In this document: in pieces, positions 60,280-64,000 of the stretch
Layout: each line of letters opens with the position of its first letter
Numbering within the stretch: position 1 is the first letter of the stretch
Source of the DNA: Pegea sp. RAD2-039
Taxonomy: Eukaryota > Chordata > Thaliacea > Salpida > Salpidae
Length of the DNA stretch: 64,000 nt
Reading direction: 5' to 3'
Assembly (NCBI GenBank): GCA_034620365.1
Contig: JAQGEQ010000367.1
Span: 62,001 to 126,000 of the forward strand
Made by a program: the position numbers and the translations under genes
Notes under the pieces: generated by a model
What the model was told of the DNA's origin: nothing
Database searches by the model: none
What the model saw: only the letters and a program-made list of their open reading frames with translations

Positions 60280-60744
60280 CTCTGTTCTTAGCTTCTGGTA
60301 TTTTGTGAGAAGTTTTGTTTTTCTACTTTGTGTTGCAAACTTTATTTTTTCAGTATGAGAATAAGGAACACAAAACGTGACATTTTGACAACACGTTCCA
60401 AAAATATACTTTCTTTTCCTTATTTTTCGGTTTATAGAATTGACCTACTTAAACTTTTATTTTAAAAAAAAGAATTTATGTTGATGGCATCTTTTTTAGT
60501 TTGATATTATTAAAAAAAAGTTTTTCGTGTTTGAATTTTTTTCTTAAATTGCAATTCTATTATCTTAAGAAAGTGTTCAAAAAACAGTAAGAAGTTTTAA
60601 TGGTCTTTTTTTGAGACGAACTAATACAAAGCTTTTCATTCAATCAAAAATTGTGTTTATTAGATGTAAAACGGTGATTTTAAAACATTATTTTTTTAAT
60701 TGAAAGTTAAACAAAACTAATATTCTAAGGATACTTTCTTTTTT
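60280..60744. other. Upstream region of the LRR gene
   Basis: Probable promoter and 5' leader of the minus-strand LRR gene. No specific motif can be defended. Confidence 0.4.
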
Positions 60745-61555
60745 ATCAATCTTTTCAAGTTGAACGTACGTCCAGTTCTTGAATAAAATGTCAGTGCATG
60801 GATGCCATAATAAGTTAGTGATATCAAAAAAATCGAATCTGTTCAGGCAACATTTACGAGATTAGTATGCAGGAAGCTTAATATTATGTATGATAGTTAC
60901 AAACATCGTCTCAGTTTCTTCAATTTAAATACTCTGGAAATTCAACTTATTAAATACGACTTAATTCTTATTTCTAAAATTATCCACAATTTAATTGAAA
61001 TTCAGTTTGATGATTTCTTTCCATTAGTCCTTCCCTCAAGCTATACCAACTCAGACGACACACACCTTAACAAGCCCATATCACCTGGTATATTAATCAG
61101 AGCAATTTTTTTTGTTATTCTGCACAATTAGTACATGGAATTATTACCTCAGGTTATATCAACTCAGACGACACACATTACATCTTAGTAAGCTCATATC
61201 ACCTGGTACGTTAATCATAGCAAATATTTTCTCATACCACACAATTAGTACATGGAACCAGCTGCCATCAGACATTGTCATGTCAGAATCACTCGTGTTG
61301 TTCAAGCAGAAGTTATAACATTGCCAACATTGCAATTTCTAAACTGTGATTATTTCACCTTTTTTATACTATTTACATTCCATGTATTTGTTCACTGTTC
61401 TATGCTTTGAGGACTACTGAAATAAGATGTGTTACATTATTTGCTTTCTATATTTCTAACTTAATAGATGTAATTTGTGAGAATGTGTGTTAACGAGAGA
61501 TGCTCTCATCAGTTACCCTCCTTCGTATTTATTGTAAAAAATAAATAAATATCAT
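60745..61555 (+). mobile_element. LINE, longest copy: RT C-terminal end plus 3' UTR
   Basis: The translated stretch starts near NVRPVLE, continues VSDIKKIESVQATFTRLVCR and YDSYKHRLSFFNLNTLE, and later [20 protein letters not shown]. This is the typical C-terminal third of a CR1/L2/Jockey-type reverse transcriptase. The frame is interrupted by stops and shifts. An internal segment of about 105-110 bases is present twice in tandem (61034-61139, 61147-61256), whereas the copy at 2.0 kb has one. The 3' end has the family hairpin and TTATTGTAAAAAATAAATAAA. 5'-truncated and inactive. Confidence 0.88.
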
Positions 61556-62317
61556 TTTAAACGAATTTCGATTTAGAGTCTTCTCAACTTATATTAAGCA
61601 ACAAATAATAGTTGTAAATAAAATAACTGATTTGCAACCAATTGATAAAATCATTAAATTATCTCAACGAAAAAAATCTTTTGACAAAGATTAAAGACTT
61701 TCTAACTACAAACTTCAGATATGATTTTTTATTAGTTTAAATTAAAAAAATATTTTTGCTCGTCTGTAATTTATTTGTACTTAAACTTAAGATCTTTTTA
61801 TTAGTTTTATTGTTTCTGCATCGTTATTCCATGTAGAACAAATATGTGGATAAACTTATATCTGATAAAATTTTTCTAATTTAGTTTATAGTGATTTCAA
61901 TGAAATTTAGAAAAGTTTAATCCTTAAGTTTTTTATATCAAAACAAATATTCAGCAAAAGATTTAATCTAAAAAAAGACTTTGTTTATTTTAATTTTTTT
62001 TAAGTTTACTAGTAGGTGTTGTCACTCTAAAGTTGAAACTAACTATAGTAGTGTTATCACTACTTAATTTATTTCTTTTCAAACTTTCAGAAATCAATTT
62101 ATTTTTGCTATTTTTTGTATGAAATATAAAAGAACTTTGAAAGCTTCAGTTGCTGAATAGGAAAATGTTCTACGGATTTACTTTATTAGCAAATTGAATG
62201 CATACAGCTGAAATTCAGGTTTTATTAAAGTTTTTAGTCATTAAAGTGTTTAAAATTACCTTAAATCTAAACGTATTTACTTTTGCAATAATTAAATTCT
62301 CTTTTTAATCTTTCTGA
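61556..62317. other. AT-rich, nothing recognised
   Basis: No gene or repeat supported. Confidence 0.5.
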
Positions 62318-62470
62318 TTTTTGGATAATCAATAATTTAATCTCTCATAAATTTATAGATAGATGTTGAATTTTATACAACTTTTTTATAAAATATTCTG
62401 ACATTTATTTAAATTGATCATTTTGTTTTCAGAAACTAAAATCTTCATATTGAACTACATGTTGAACTAA
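62318..62470. repeat. Copy 2 of a local duplication
   Basis: Shares ordered blocks with 55711-55862: TTTTTGGATAATCAATAATT and TAATCTCTC, then TATTCTGACATTTATTT, TTTTCAGAAACTAAAATC, ACATGTTG. Immediately after it an ATG opens a signal-peptide-like frame (MKKKLIFLFYIHSLSS) ending at a GTAAGT donor, so a fragment of a gene related to that at 56.2 kb may have been copied here. Confidence 0.6.
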
Positions 62471-62903
62471 ATGAAAAAAAAACTTATTTTCTTGTTCTAT
62501 ATACATTCTTTATCGTCTAAATATATTATGTAAGTTCAAGTTTATTATAAAAATATTTTATAATTTTTCATAACAACTGAAAACTAGATACTAATAAGTC
62601 TGTATAAATTAAAATAGAGATTAATGAAAAAACTTTAATTTACTAAATCATTTAATGTTTCCAAATACAGCTTCATAAAAGTATTTAAAATCCCTGTAAG
62701 AAATAAAGTTTGTTTTTATACTAACAACTCATTAAAATTTGTACTTGTTAGTTTTATATTATTTTGGATTACAAGTTTGATGAATAATATATAAATATTT
62801 AAAAAATAATTAATTAAGTCTTAGAAGAAAACTCGATATACTTAACCCTCATTTGATGGATTAGAAATATTTACACCACAACAAGTTTTTGATTTTTATT
62901 AAA

Positions 62904-63133
<230 letters not shown>

Positions 63134-63516
63134 AAGTAAGTTGAGCAACTTTTTTATTTATGTAATGATATTTAGAAGGCTCAGACTTTATTCAAGTAGA
63201 TCAGAACAACATTATATAACTCAAATTATATATGAATGTGTCAGAACATCTTCAACCGGCTTCTTGTATATTTATTGAGGTCTGATTATCTTTTGTCGGT
63301 CGGAGTAGTTTCAAAAAGCCCAGAAAATATTCAGGGGCGTAATGAGTGCTCAGGGGACTTACAGTTTGTTCAAGAGACAAGAATGTCCTTAATTACGATT
63401 CAAACAGATCCTTATATAAGAAATAAATATTTAGAATCGTCTTTTTTTCCATAGATTGTTTTTAAAATTAACAGATAATGAAGAGTAATTTGAGTAATGA
63501 AAAGCATCTCTTGTAA
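63134..63516. other. Spacer, nothing firm
   Basis: A slightly GC-richer patch at 63240-63380 is open on the plus strand for about 70 codons, but no family or splice signals are recognised. Confidence 0.4.
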
Positions 63517-63588
63517 TCCTCGTTAGTATAGTGGTGAGTATCCCCGCCTGTCACGCGGGAGACCGGGGTTCGATTCCCCGACGGGGAG
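63517..63588 (+). tRNA. tRNA-Asp (GTC)
   Basis: A 72-base cloverleaf with acceptor TCCTCGT/ACGGGGA, D arm GTATAGTGGTGAGTAT, anticodon loop CTGTCAC (GTC), T arm CGGGGTTCGATTCCCCG and discriminator G. Confidence 0.97.
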
Positions 63589-63799
63589 GAGTTTTGTTAG
63601 TTTTTTCTAAAGCAAGATTTACTTTCAAGTAGTTTATAATTTGGTATTTCATTGATTAAAAGTAGTTTTTCGACTACAACCCATTTATTTATAAATTTAA
63701 ACCTAAAATAAATTTTATGTCCAAACATATTGAAAGAAAGTAATAAAGAAAGAAACAAATTATTTAAACACAATTTTTCAGTATTTCAAAATTATATTT

Positions 63800-64000
63800 T
63801 TAAATAATCAATGAAAAAAATTTGTAAATTTCAGTTTGATGTTGATTCAAATATAAGTGAAATTTTGGGTGTTGATCTTCAACCTCAAAGAAATTTGTGA
63901 CCCAATTGATGAAACTTTTGATTGAGTTTGATCGACAAGCAGAAATGTAAACAACAAAATTTGATTCAGTAAATATTAGAAGCAAAATTGATTCTTTTAA
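63800..64000 (-). CDS. Possible terminal coding exon, running off the window
   Basis: The minus strand is open from the window edge for 66 codons to a TAA. It includes SNFVVYISACRSNSIKSFIN and WVTNFFEVEDQHPKFHLYL, whose composition is less biased than the AT-rich random frames around it. No family is recognised and no start is seen. It could be the 3' end of a gene beyond the window, or chance. Confidence 0.3.
   Translation of the reverse strand, partial: LKESILLLIFTESNFVVYISACRSNSIKSFINWVTNFFEVEDQHPKFHLYLNQHQTEIYKFFSLII

Overview
The window is AT-rich animal DNA (roughly three quarters A+T by eye) with small, intron-split host genes, nine nuclear tRNA genes, copies of one LINE family and two long minisatellites. 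A posterior Hox gene, a canopy/CNPY2 gene and animal-type tRNAs make it a metazoan. The many TGACGTCA and CACGTGA words, a 53-base intron and short-exon genes suggest a tunicate (ascidian-like), but that is an inference.

Layout. 0-9.5 kb: sparse. It holds a LINE tail, a small acidic two-exon ORF, a decayed muskelin-like kelch fragment and a Mis18-like zinc-ribbon exon, all genes on the minus strand. 11.6-13 kb: a possible 46-residue minus-strand gene with a CRE-type palindrome at its start. 15.7-20.4 kb: a complete four-exon posterior Hox gene (plus strand). 22-25 kb: tRNA-Gly, tRNA-Pro(AGG), tRNA-Pro(TGG). 26.7-34.4 kb: a six-exon canopy (CNPY2-type) ER protein gene on the minus strand. Intron 5 is almost filled by a 108-bp minisatellite and intron 2 carries a 113-bp minisatellite. 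36.6 kb: tRNA-Gln. 37.5-39.8 kb: a five-exon tail-anchored coiled-coil protein (minus).

41.9-48 kb: two divergently transcribed paralogues of a secretory-pathway protein that looks like a distant fucosyltransferase-superfamily member. Their exon phases are identical, and each carries a same-strand tRNA gene in an intron (Asn in one, Lys in the other). 48.0-48.9 kb: a three-exon single-pass membrane protein (minus). 50 kb: tRNA-Asn and tRNA-Gly, identical to copies elsewhere in the window. 50.5-56 kb: gene-poor. 56.2-57.7 kb: a six-exon type I membrane protein with a small cysteine-rich ectodomain (plus). 59.2-60.2 kb: a single-exon LRR membrane protein (minus). 60.7-61.6 kb: the longest LINE copy. 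62.9 kb: a TACTTTA heptamer array. 63.5 kb: tRNA-Asp, then a partial ORF running off the right edge.

Exon models were built by hand from reading frame, phase and GT/AG signals. For every multi-exon gene given a full model the phases sum to an open frame. No expression data or database searches were available. The most notable points are the two gene-associated clusters of TGACGTCA, the two minisatellites inside one canopy gene, and the tRNA-bearing divergent paralogue pair.
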